Source: an uncultured Eubacteriales bacterium (GTDB lineage Bacteria > Bacillota > Clostridia > Lachnospirales > Lachnospiraceae). Taken from it: a stretch of 64,000 bases of DNA. Position 1 is the stretch's first letter. Each line of letters begins with the position of its first letter. The notes below the pieces were generated by a model that ran no database searches, had not been told where the DNA came from, and saw only the letters and a program-made list of their open reading frames with translations. Location: positions 1 to 64,000 of the forward strand of contig OMVU01000012.1 of NCBI GenBank assembly GCA_900314565.1, written 5' to 3'. Below are positions 34,156 to 42,197 of the stretch, piece after piece. A program made the translations under genes and the position numbers.

Positions 34156-35649
34156 ATGAACAGAAGAAATGTATGGGCTTCCTACACCAGAGAGCAGGAA
34201 AAAGCGGCAATGGAGTTCGCCGAGGAGTATAAAGCATTTTTGAACGTCTCCAAAACGGAGAGAGAGTGCATTGACACGATCGTGAACGAGGCGGAAATGA
34301 ACGGCTTCAGGGAGCTTTCCGAGCTCATTCGGACCGGCACTCCGCTGCAGACGGGCGACAAAGTCTATTCGGTCTGGATGAATAAGACCGTCGTGCTCTT
34401 TAAGATCGGATCGGAGCCGCTCGAGAAGGGCCTGAATATTCTCGGCGCGCATCTCGACTCTCCGCGCATCGACGTCAAGCAGAATCCTCTCTACGAGGAC
34501 AGCGGGCTCGCTTACCTCGACACGCACTATTACGGGGGGATCAAGAAATATCTGTACGTCACGATTCCGCTCGCACTGCACGGTGTGATCGTGAGGAAGG
34601 ACGGGATGACCACGATCCTCAATATCGGTGAGGATGAGGATGACCCGGTGTTCTTTATTTCAGACCTTCTGATCCACCTGTCTCAGGAGCTCATGCAGAA
34701 GAAGGCGTCCGGCGTCGTTGAGGGAGAGGCTTTGGACCTGGTCGTTGGCCATAAGCCGTTCATTATCGATAATACAAAGAAGGATGACGAGGACGAACCG
34801 TACGATGAGACGCTCACGGACGGCCAGCGGATCACCGTCAGGAAAGAGAAGGAAGAGGGTGCGGAGAAAAAGAAGCTCAGCGGAGCCGTAAAGCGCGGGA
34901 TCCTCGCGATTCTCAGAGACGAGTACGGGATCTGCGAGGAGGATTTCATCTCTGCGGAGCTGGAAATCGTGCCTGCCGGAAAGGCCAGGGATGCGGGATT
35001 TGACCGGTCCATGGTGCTCGCGTACGGTCAGGATGACCGTGTCTGCGCATTCCCGTCGCTGCGTGCGATCGAGGAAGTGGGGGATGTGGAGCGGACAGCC
35101 TGCTGTATTCTGGTCGATAAAGAGGAGATCGGATCCGTCGGCGCGACGGGCATGCAGTCTCATTTCTTTGAAAATGCCGTCGCCGAAGTCATGAACCTGA
35201 CCGGCGAGTACAGCGAGCTCAAATTAAGACGCTGCCTTGCGAATTCCTGCATGCTCTCCTCTGACGTGTCGAGCGCGTATGATCCGAATTACGCTTCGGC
35301 CTTTGAGAAGAAAAATACAGCTTTCCTGGGAGGCGGACTGGTGTTCAACAAGTTCACGGGCGCCAGGGGAAAGTCCGGCTCCAACGACGCGAATGCCGAG
35401 TACATTGCCCATCTTCGCGCGGTCTGTGAGGAGGCTGAGGTCATTTTCCAGACGGCGGAGATCGGCAAAGTCGATCTCGGAGGCGGCGGAACGATCGCCT
35501 ACATCCTTGCGCTTTACGGCATGAATGTCATCGACAGCGGTGTTCCGGTGCTGAATATGCACGCACCGTGGGAGGCGACGTCGAAGGCGGATATCTTCGA
35601 GGCGAAGAGGGGATACATCGCGTTCCTTGAGAAAGTTAAGTCAGTTTGA
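34156..35649 (+). CDS. M18-family aminopeptidase (aspartyl aminopeptidase type)
   Basis: A 497-residue zinc aminopeptidase of family M18 with GAHLDSPRIDVKQNPLYE (zinc-binding His and Asp), THYYGGIKKYLYV, DKEEIGSVGATGMQSHF (Glu general base and zinc ligand), SSDVSSAYDPNY and the late zinc His in LNMHAPWEATSKADIFEA. A charged insert DTKKDDEDEPYDET to KKKLSGA (about residues 215-255) is longer than in many members. The start is uncertain: the ATG at 34156 lacks a good ribosome site, while a TTG at 34135 follows AAAGGG and would add 7 residues. Confidence 0.92.
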   Translation: MNRRNVWASYTREQEKAAMEFAEEYKAFLNVSKTERECIDTIVNEAEMNGFRELSELIRTGTPLQTGDKVYSVWMNKTVVLFKIGSEPLEKGLNILGAHLDSPRIDVKQNPLYEDSGLAYLDTHYYGGIKKYLYVTIPLALHGVIVRKDGMTTILNIGEDEDDPVFFISDLLIHLSQELMQKKASGVVEGEALDLVVGHKPFIIDNTKKDDEDEPYDETLTDGQRITVRKEKEEGAEKKKLSGAVKRGILAILRDEYGICEEDFISAELEIVPAGKARDAGFDRSMVLAYGQDDRVCAFPSLRAIEEVGDVERTACCILVDKEEIGSVGATGMQSHFFENAVAEVMNLTGEYSELKLRRCLANSCMLSSDVSSAYDPNYASAFEKKNTAFLGGGLVFNKFTGARGKSGSNDANAEYIAHLRAVCEEAEVIFQTAEIGKVDLGGGGTIAYILALYGMNVIDSGVPVLNMHAPWEATSKADIFEAKRGYIAFLEKVKSV

Positions 35650-35789
35650 TCTCTGACGCAGAATTTCCGTGAGATCAATCATGAGATGAATGTGCAAAGC
35701 AAATCTTTTCTCTGTCGCAGAATTCCCGTGATCCGGGCAGTGAGGGACGTTCTTGATAAAATCCTTCGGAACAAAATAACGCAAACGTA

Positions 35790-35836
35790 AAAGAGAGCGC
35801 ACAGGCCGTTAAAACCGCGGCACGTGCGCTCTCTTT
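35790..35836. terminator. Bidirectional terminator between convergent genes
   Basis: AAAGAGAGCGCAC pairs with GTGCGCTCTCTTT; the A and T runs allow use in both directions. It lies between the convergent M18 and patatin genes. Confidence 0.85.
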
Positions 35837-35850
35837 ATGTGTGTTCATTT

Positions 35851-36708
35851 CTATTTGCCGAGAAATTCCCTGAGCCGGTCTATCTCCGCAGACATTGTTT
35901 CCCGTCCGGTCTCATAGACGCGGATAAGCTCCATCGGATCATGTTCCGTCGAGCTTATGCTGAGCGCCTTCGGCGGGCGGATGACGAACACGTCACCGTC
36001 CTGTTCGCGCTTTCTGATATAGGCGATTTCCCTGTTATACCTTCTGTAGCGGGTCTCGATCGCGTGGACGACGGCCGGGTAGTCGGAAAGCAGCCTGCGG
36101 ACTGCGCCCATGTGCGACTGCGGTTTTTTGCGGTATTCGATCGGCTGGGTCAGAATGACCACATTTCTCGTATAGCCTTTCTTTTCCATAAAGGCCAGCG
36201 GGACGGCGTCGCTTATTCCGCCGTCCAGGAGTGTCCAGTCGCGGATCTTTACCGGTTTTGAGACCAGGGGCATTGAAGCGGAAGCCCGCAGCCATTCGAG
36301 ATCCTCCCCCAGTCCGGTCTTTATTTTCCGGAAAACGGGAAGCCCGGTATTGAGATCAGTACATCCGACATAGAAGTCCATCGGATTTTTCATATAGGCT
36401 TCGGTATCAAAACGGTCGAGTTCACCCGGAAGCCGGTAGTAGCAGAAATCGACTCCGTAGAGGTCGCCTGTGCGGATGAGGGATCGAATCGATCTGTATC
36501 TCCAGTCCTTTACAAAGCGAAGGTTGTAACGGATCGTCCGCCCGTGCTGCCTGGATTTATAATTAATTCCAAAGCATGCACCGGCAGAGATGCCGATCGC
36601 TCCGTCAAAATCTGTGATACCGTGTTCCATGAGGACGTCAAGGACGCCGGCGGTGAAGATGCCTCGCATCGCGCCGCCCTCCATGACGAGTCCGGTCTTT
36701 CTGTTCAT
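35851..36708 (-). CDS. Patatin-like phospholipase
   Basis: A 285-residue serine lipid hydrolase of the bacterial patatin family (YjjU/RssA type). The oxyanion-hole segment is VMEGGAMRGIFTAGVLDVL, the nucleophile is S41 in GISAG, and the dyad Asp is in LLDGGISDAVPL. Bacterial members of this type are cytosolic or membrane-associated and hydrolyse acyl esters of phospholipids; the substrate is unknown here. The start at 36708 was chosen because GGAGAGG lies 6 nt upstream on the minus strand; an ATG 15 nt earlier has no such site. Confidence 0.9.
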   Translation of the reverse strand: MNRKTGLVMEGGAMRGIFTAGVLDVLMEHGITDFDGAIGISAGACFGINYKSRQHGRTIRYNLRFVKDWRYRSIRSLIRTGDLYGVDFCYYRLPGELDRFDTEAYMKNPMDFYVGCTDLNTGLPVFRKIKTGLGEDLEWLRASASMPLVSKPVKIRDWTLLDGGISDAVPLAFMEKKGYTRNVVILTQPIEYRKKPQSHMGAVRRLLSDYPAVVHAIETRYRRYNREIAYIRKREQDGDVFVIRPPKALSISSTEHDPMELIRVYETGRETMSAEIDRLREFLGK

Positions 36709-36815
36709 GTAATACCTCTCCATGTGGCAGCCCGTTGGATGGGCCTGTCAGTTTCCTGAATGTTCGTTCTGTTTTGCTCTCTGACACAAAATTGCCGTGA
36801 AGGTCCGGTACGGTA

Positions 36816-38006
36816 TTACGCCCTGGTCAGAGTAAAGGCGATAAATTCCATCGCCTCCTTCTCGCTGCCGAGCTTAGCGGTATACATCTGATTTCCCATC
36901 GCTCCGGAGAGAATCTCGGGAATCCGTTCGCACATCACCATATCGGCACCGTAACGGGCGAGGATCTCTTCATGCGAGTGCACATACGTCCTCCCGTCGC
37001 GGCGGCTGGCGTATACGCAGCAGTATTCTTTCTCCGAGGACGGGAAAATGCGGCTGTCCGTGGTGACCATATCCGCCCAGATCTGATAGACGTCAATGCT
37101 GTGGGCATAGTTCATCATATCCGGCGTGTATCCGCCTGCAGGACGCATGTTGACCTCGAGGCCGACAAAATCACCGCGTTTTCCGATACCGGGCTTATCC
37201 GCCGTGAGACGGAAGAATTCCAGATGGACGAACCGGCGGTCAGCGCCGAACGCTTTGACCGTCGCGCGCCCTGCCTTCCGAAGTCCTTCCGGGACATCCC
37301 CAGCCACGTAGTAGGCGAGTTCGAGCTCGTCGTTCACGATGTCCATGATCGAAGGCGGCCAGCTGGTCATGGATTCGAAGAGCGGGTCTCCGTGCGAGTC
37401 GGTGATCGCATCGTAGGAGAGCAGGTCGCCCTCGATGAATTCTTCCATGAGATAGGAGACCGGTCGGTCAATGGAGAAGAACTCTTCGAGTTCCCTGTCA
37501 TTTGTTATTTTGTGTGTGTCGGATGCACCGACACCGATGTCCGGCTTAATAATGATCGGATAGCCGACCTCGCGGACGAACTGCAGAGCGTCCGGCAGGG
37601 TCGTCGCGAGATGGCAGCGGGCAGACGGGACACCGGCCTTCCGGTAGTTCTCCTTCATTGCTGATTTGTGCTTAAAGCTTCCGATCCGGTCGTACTGGAT
37701 TCCCGTCGTGATATGGAAATCCGTGCGCAGACGGGCATCCTGTTCAAGCCAGTATTCGTTGTTGGATTCGAGCCAGTCGATCTTTCCGTATTTGAAGGAA
37801 AAGAAAGCGACTGCACGGAAGACTTCGTCGTAATTTTCGAGCGAGTCCACCTTATAGTATTCCGTCAGGGAATTTTTCAGACAGTCCTCGAGCGAGTCAT
37901 AGGGGGAATCGCCGATGCCGAGAACATTTACGCCATTCCTCTTGAGCCGGTCACAGAAATTCCAGTAGGTATGGGGGAACTGCGGAGATATGAAAATGAA
38001 ATTCAT
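36816..38006 (-). CDS. ATP-grasp ligase (carboxylate-amine ligase type)
   Basis: A 396-residue ATP-grasp protein. After an N-terminal Rossmann-like part (FIFISPQFPHTYWNF), the ATP-binding core contains VGYPIIIKPDIGVGASDTHKI, LMEEFIEGDLLSYDAI and the metal-binding GLEVNMRPAGGYTPDMMN. Members join a carboxylate to an amine or thiol through an acyl phosphate. The substrate cannot be read from sequence. The ATG at 38006 follows AAGGAGGAGAAA. It is divergent from a MarR gene across a repeat-rich 490-bp region, which suggests possible regulation by that MarR protein. Confidence 0.85.
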   Translation of the reverse strand: MNFIFISPQFPHTYWNFCDRLKRNGVNVLGIGDSPYDSLEDCLKNSLTEYYKVDSLENYDEVFRAVAFFSFKYGKIDWLESNNEYWLEQDARLRTDFHITTGIQYDRIGSFKHKSAMKENYRKAGVPSARCHLATTLPDALQFVREVGYPIIIKPDIGVGASDTHKITNDRELEEFFSIDRPVSYLMEEFIEGDLLSYDAITDSHGDPLFESMTSWPPSIMDIVNDELELAYYVAGDVPEGLRKAGRATVKAFGADRRFVHLEFFRLTADKPGIGKRGDFVGLEVNMRPAGGYTPDMMNYAHSIDVYQIWADMVTTDSRIFPSSEKEYCCVYASRRDGRTYVHSHEEILARYGADMVMCERIPEILSGAMGNQMYTAKLGSEKEAMEFIAFTLTRA

Positions 38007-38130
38007 GAAATTTCTCCTCCTTATCATATATTGACACATTTATATGCTGTGTACAGCGGATGAACATTGATCAAAGACGGGCAGAGGCAAACGTGGACCC
38101 GGATATGCCTGCCCGCCGGAGTCGTTGATA

Positions 38131-38345
38131 TTATAGCTTATCGGAAGCTGCAAAGCAACTTCCGATAAAAGGCCGATTGATCGGCCGTAAATCTGATGCT
38201 TGGGTTCGCGGAGCGGTTCCAAGCATATAGCTTATCGGAAGCTGCAAAGCAACTTCCGATAAAAGGCCGATCTATCGGAAGCAACTTCCGATAAAAGGCC
38301 GATCTATCGGCCGTAAATCTGATGCCTGGGTTCGCGGAGCGCAGA
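38131..38345. repeat. Tandem hairpin array between divergent genes
   Basis: Two long units (38133-38216 and 38227-38342) each contain CTTATCGGAAG-CTGCAAAGCAA-CTTCCGATAAAAG, a strong hairpin, then GGCCGAT(T/C)(G/T)ATCGGCC, a second palindrome, and GTAAATCTGATGC(T/C)TGGGTTCGCGGAGCG. A partial unit is duplicated inside the second copy. It lies in the 5' region of both the ATP-grasp gene (minus) and the MarR gene (plus). Confidence 0.85.
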
Positions 38346-38499
38346 TAATAAGAGAAAATGCCGGTTTATGGAAAAAGACAGCCGGTTATTTATACATTTC
38401 ATGTCCAAAACGGACTTTCCTATGATATACTGATATAAAAGCAAAATTTGGCTGATTATTCACAATATTTTACTGATTAGTGAGACCGGGGGAGATAAT

Positions 38500-38967
38500 A
38501 TGACTTGTGAACAGGCATTTATAGATGTTTATACCAAGTTCAAGATGCACTTTTACAGAGAGGTGTTCGGAGAATTCAGAGACAGGGAATCAGGGCTGAC
38601 GACGGTGGAAACCTTCTGTATGGAAGTGATTTTCGCTATGGACAGGCCGACGATCAATGAGTTCTCTAATTATATCAGGATCTCTCAGCCCAATGCCGCA
38701 TACAAAGTCAACAACCTTGTGAGAAAAGGATATCTTAGGAAAGTACAGTCTAAGAAGGATAAGCGGGAATATTTTCTTGAAGTGACTCAGAAGTATCTGG
38801 ACTATCAGGATATCAGCAGCAATTTTATGCATCTGGTGGAGCAGCGGATGCAGGAGAGACTGAGCGAAGAGCAGCTGGCAAATCTCACCGAGACGCTTGA
38901 GATCATTTCTCAGGAGCTGATGCCCGAGGTGCCGGCTTATAAAAAGAAGAGAGACGGGGACGAATGA
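38500..38967 (+). CDS. MarR-family transcriptional regulator
   Basis: A 155-residue winged-helix regulator. The helix-turn-helix lies in PTINEFSNYIRISQPNAAYKVNNLVRKGYLRKV (about residues 48-80), followed by the wing SKKDKREYFLEVT. N- and C-terminal helices form the dimer interface. It probably controls its own promoter and perhaps the divergent ATP-grasp gene. The ATG is preceded by GGGGGAGATAAT. A possible -10 TATACT lies about 75 bp upstream. Confidence 0.88.
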   Translation: MTCEQAFIDVYTKFKMHFYREVFGEFRDRESGLTTVETFCMEVIFAMDRPTINEFSNYIRISQPNAAYKVNNLVRKGYLRKVQSKKDKREYFLEVTQKYLDYQDISSNFMHLVEQRMQERLSEEQLANLTETLEIISQELMPEVPAYKKKRDGDE

Positions 38968-39099
38968 CCTGTGCTGCGAATGCAGCGAAGCATTACGGAG
39001 ATGATCAGGGGGACTTGTCGGTCTGGATCCGCCGGAGCCTTCATTCTGCGCATTCACCGCAGACTTACATCACGGAAATTCTTTTTCAGAGATTCATGA

Positions 39100-39200
39100 A
39101 CGGACTGCCGCATCAGAGCGCGGGACGACGGTATGTGGAGGGCATCGACTGCGATGTCATCCATATAGACGTCCTGTTTTCTGATGCGGCAGTCTGTTTT
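39100..39200. terminator. Fold-back terminator between convergent genes
   Basis: GGACTGCCGCATCAG (from 39100) is inverted at CTGATGCGGCAGTCTG and followed by TTTTTT. It separates the convergent MarR and DUF2974 genes. The arms resemble the GCTGCCGCAT arms at 27219. Confidence 0.75.
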
Positions 39201-40352
39201 TTATGCTTCCTCTTCTGCGGCTGCCTCGCCGATCGGGAGATGCAGCGTCTTTCGGATACTGTATCCCTGTTTCTCGACCCACTGTGAGAAAAGGAGCTTC
39301 AGAAGGGATATCACAGCGTCACGTGTTTTGGGAGTCAGCGTGTTCAGCTTTCCGAGCATGGAGGTATAGGCTTTCATTCCCCGTTCTCCGATGTGGCTGA
39401 GATGCTGTTCGCCGGAGGCTTCAAGGACAGAGAAGAGATCATTGACGAAGGATTCCCTGTCACGGAGATCGATCGAATCGATCCAGTCATTGAATGTTGA
39501 TTCAAAAAGAATGGAGGTCTTTCCGCGCTCCGGAGCTTCCGTAAAGTCTGCACCGATCACATCCCAGGTCATGGGATTGTGCTGATTCAGGCCCATTGCG
39601 GTACTTTTTACAACACGGGGATCCACCTTGTGGACCAGGAGGACACCGATAAATGAGGAGACCGGAATGACGCGGCGGACCCGTGAGGTGATTTTGTCCA
39701 GTGCCCCGTTCTGAATGAACATTTTGTTAAATCCGGGACCGTCAAAATTGTAGATGCTCTCGATTCGGTCTCGGATCGTCCTGGTACACAGGGCAGCAGC
39801 GCAGACAGCCAGATGTCCTCCCTTGGAGTGCCCGCCGATGCGCACGGGCGTTCCGGTGGATTTCTGCACGCGGTTCAGGTAGGTGACGGAGACCGCCTCA
39901 GCCGGAACGGTCTCAAAGCTCAGGTTAAAGTCTTCTTTCCAGCCCACGACGGTGTCATCCGTTCCCCTATAGGAAATGAACGGCACACCGTCATCCGTTA
40001 TGATCTCAATTGCAGAGAACTGCAGGGATGACATCGTATCGACAATATCAATATAGTTTTTCAGTACGGCATTTTTGAACCGGGCTGATCCGGCCATGCC
40101 GCGAAGGATCGTCGGAGCCCAGTTGATGAAAGATTTGTCTGCATCAAGCTCCTCCTGAGAGTGCATTTCGAAAAAGAGATCGGATGCTGCGGCGAGCGTG
40201 ATTTCGTCGTCCGGATCGTCCGGCCCGGGAACGATTCCTCCGAAGTCTGCGTAAGACAGGGAGGAGAGGAGGAGTGCATCGATCTGGTTGAACGGAGCCT
40301 GGGAGAATGTAAGGTCGCCTCTCCAGTTAAGATAATCAATTATGTTTCCCAT
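39201..40352 (-). CDS. DUF2974 (Mbeg1-like) alpha/beta hydrolase
   Basis: A 383-residue member of the lipase-like DUF2974 family (PF11187). The start MGNIIDYLNWRGDLTFSQAPFNQIDALLLSSLSYADF is the family hallmark. The nucleophile elbow is GGHSKGGHLA, SYRGTDDTVVGWKEDF holds the oxyanion region, and YNFDGPGFN follows. It is probably a cytosolic serine hydrolase of unknown substrate, common in clostridia and lactobacilli. The C-terminus ends in an Ala/Glu-rich tail. Confidence 0.9.
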   Translation of the reverse strand: MGNIIDYLNWRGDLTFSQAPFNQIDALLLSSLSYADFGGIVPGPDDPDDEITLAAASDLFFEMHSQEELDADKSFINWAPTILRGMAGSARFKNAVLKNYIDIVDTMSSLQFSAIEIITDDGVPFISYRGTDDTVVGWKEDFNLSFETVPAEAVSVTYLNRVQKSTGTPVRIGGHSKGGHLAVCAAALCTRTIRDRIESIYNFDGPGFNKMFIQNGALDKITSRVRRVIPVSSFIGVLLVHKVDPRVVKSTAMGLNQHNPMTWDVIGADFTEAPERGKTSILFESTFNDWIDSIDLRDRESFVNDLFSVLEASGEQHLSHIGERGMKAYTSMLGKLNTLTPKTRDAVISLLKLLFSQWVEKQGYSIRKTLHLPIGEAAAEEEA

Positions 40353-40887
40353 AGAACTTCTTTCCGTGTTTATTGCGGTCAGCCGGCTGCGAAAGTCAGC
40401 ATGAAAGTGAATCGGATGAACAATTCATTGAATGTGTACGGTTTCGCAGGCGTCTGCCATTCCAATAGGGACAGTACCATCATAGCACCGCCTTTCCCGG
40501 GGCGGCAATATAAGAAACGGAAAGTACCCGCTTCTGCGATCGGGGAGGCTCCCGGAATAAATGCTGCAGCGTCCTGCTGTCCTCCTTTGGAAATCATCAG
40601 AAACAGAGAGACCGTGCATGTTGGCTGTCCATCCCGCAGAAGAGTGTGTGAGGAGGACGGATCCTTTGTGAAGTGAGACGCAAAAAAGGTTACTTTAGGC
40701 CTGATGTGGAAGAAACGGATTGTCTCTTTAAATCAACGTGTGATATGATGTTTTTCGACTGTAATTCTCAGGTGAAGTAATCTGCGGTCCGGGAGCGGAA
40801 AAATTGAAGGAGGGTGCAGGCAGGTCTCACGGTTTCGCAAAAGGATCATAGGAAAAAGCTTTCACCGGGACAGTCATGGAGGATATT
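40353..40887 (+). other. 535-bp intergenic region
   Basis: It holds no convincing gene or recognised RNA. A plausible promoter for the EamA gene is TTGTCT (40720-40725), an 18-nt spacer and TATGAT (40744-40749). That leaves a leader of about 130 nt, which could be regulatory, but no known riboswitch consensus was matched. Confidence 0.45.
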
Positions 40888-41790
40888 ATGGAAAAGAAGC
40901 TGGATAAACGGGGAGAGCTCCTGCATACGCTGGCCCTTCTCGTCTGCGCAGCTATCTGGGGATCGGCTTTCGTCGCTCAGAGCGTCGGAGCGGAATATGT
41001 AGGCGCTTTTACATTTCTCGCGGTCCGCAACTGGATCGCGGTCGCATTTCTCATACCTGTTATTTTTGTCCGGGATACGATTCTGAAAAAGAGAGGGAGA
41101 CCCTCTGTCAGGCCTGCCAACAGGACACAGAGACGCTTTTTGCTCATGGGAGGAGCGGCCTGCGGATTTTTCCTGTGTGCAGCCAGCGCATTCCAGCAGG
41201 TCGGGATTCGATATACGACGACCGCCAAGGCAGGGTTCATCACTGCTCTTTACGTTGTGATCGTGCCGATTCTGTCTGTTTTCTTCGGGAAAAGTGTAAA
41301 GAGCAGGATCTGGATGTGTGTCGCGCTGGCAGTTCTGGGACTGTATTTACTTTGCATGCGGGGAGAACTTTCACTGTCCTTCGGGGACGGGGTCGTGCTT
41401 GTGTGTGCGTTCCTTTTTGCGTGCCAGATCATGACGGTCGATTACTTCGCTCCGCAGGTGGACACGGTCAGGCTTTCTCAGACGCAGTTCCTTGTCACAG
41501 CGCTGCTGTCCACGGTCTGCATGCTCCTTTTTGAGGATCTGAGTACCGATTCGCTCATCAGGGCGCTGCCGTCCATTGCCTATGCGGGCGTGATGAGCAG
41601 CGGGGTCGCCTACACGCTGCAGATCATCGGACAGCAGAATCTGAATCCGGCGATCGCTTCGATCACGATGAGCCTGGAGAGCGTTTTTGCAGCACTTGCC
41701 GGCTGGATCGTTCTTGGTCAGTCGATGACGGTCAGAGAACTTGCCGGCTGTGTTCTGATGTTTGCCGCGATCATACTTGCGCAGCTTTAA
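40888..41790 (+). CDS. EamA/DMT-family membrane exporter
   Basis: A 300-residue drug/metabolite transporter with ten predicted membrane segments in two EamA repeats, the first starting ALLVCAAIWGSAFVAQSVGAEY and the second at GVVLVCAFLFACQIMTVDYF. The conserved end of repeat 2 is NPAIASITMSLESVFAALAGWIVLG. Family members export amino acids, nucleobases or toxins; the substrate is unknown. The ATG at 40888 was preferred because GGAGG lies 6 nt upstream; an in-frame ATG 12 nt earlier is possible. Confidence 0.9.
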   Translation: MEKKLDKRGELLHTLALLVCAAIWGSAFVAQSVGAEYVGAFTFLAVRNWIAVAFLIPVIFVRDTILKKRGRPSVRPANRTQRRFLLMGGAACGFFLCAASAFQQVGIRYTTTAKAGFITALYVVIVPILSVFFGKSVKSRIWMCVALAVLGLYLLCMRGELSLSFGDGVVLVCAFLFACQIMTVDYFAPQVDTVRLSQTQFLVTALLSTVCMLLFEDLSTDSLIRALPSIAYAGVMSSGVAYTLQIIGQQNLNPAIASITMSLESVFAALAGWIVLGQSMTVRELAGCVLMFAAIILAQL

Positions 41791-41937
41791 TTTCTGACGC
41801 AGAATTTTTTACAGGTGCATTTTTCGTCCGTGATCTCTGATGCGGGCGGGAATCCCGCACTTCCGTCTCACAGGTGAGACTTGAGCGGACAGATGTTTCG
41901 CTATTACCTGACTTGAACAGAAAGCTGCTTGCGAAAC

Positions 41938-42164
41938 TCTGTGCGTAATGGAATTGTGTGAACAATTCAAACAATCTGCACAAGCCTTAGAACTTCTTCA
42001 TGAACGAAAGATGTGGAATGAGCAAAAACCGTTCTGTTTGAGCGAAGCGAGTTAACGTTTTTTGCGAATGCTTTTCCACATCTTGAGTGAATGATAGAAG
42101 TTCTTGGCGCGGAAGCCGTTTGAATGTTCACACAATTTCATGAAGCACAGAAATTCGCAATTGC
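41938..42164. mobile_element. MITE-like element, family A copy 4 (full length)
   Basis: The most complete copy. Two arms of about 100 bp are imperfect inverted repeats: CTTGCGAAACTCTGTGC... against the inverse of ...AAGCACAGAAATTCGCAATTGC. They surround a centre containing GAGCGAAGCGAGTTAACG. GACTTGAACAGA flanks both sides (41910-41921 and 42168-42179). It has no coding capacity for a transposase. It lies between the EamA and cardiolipin synthase genes. Confidence 0.88.
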
Positions 42165-42197
42165 ATGGACTTGAACAGAGGAGGAAAGGAGCAACAG

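Noticed and set aside
40700-40887. Possible riboswitch in the EamA leader
   Set aside because: The leader is long, but the guanidine-I (ykkC) and c-di-GMP-I consensus blocks were not found, so no RNA was called.
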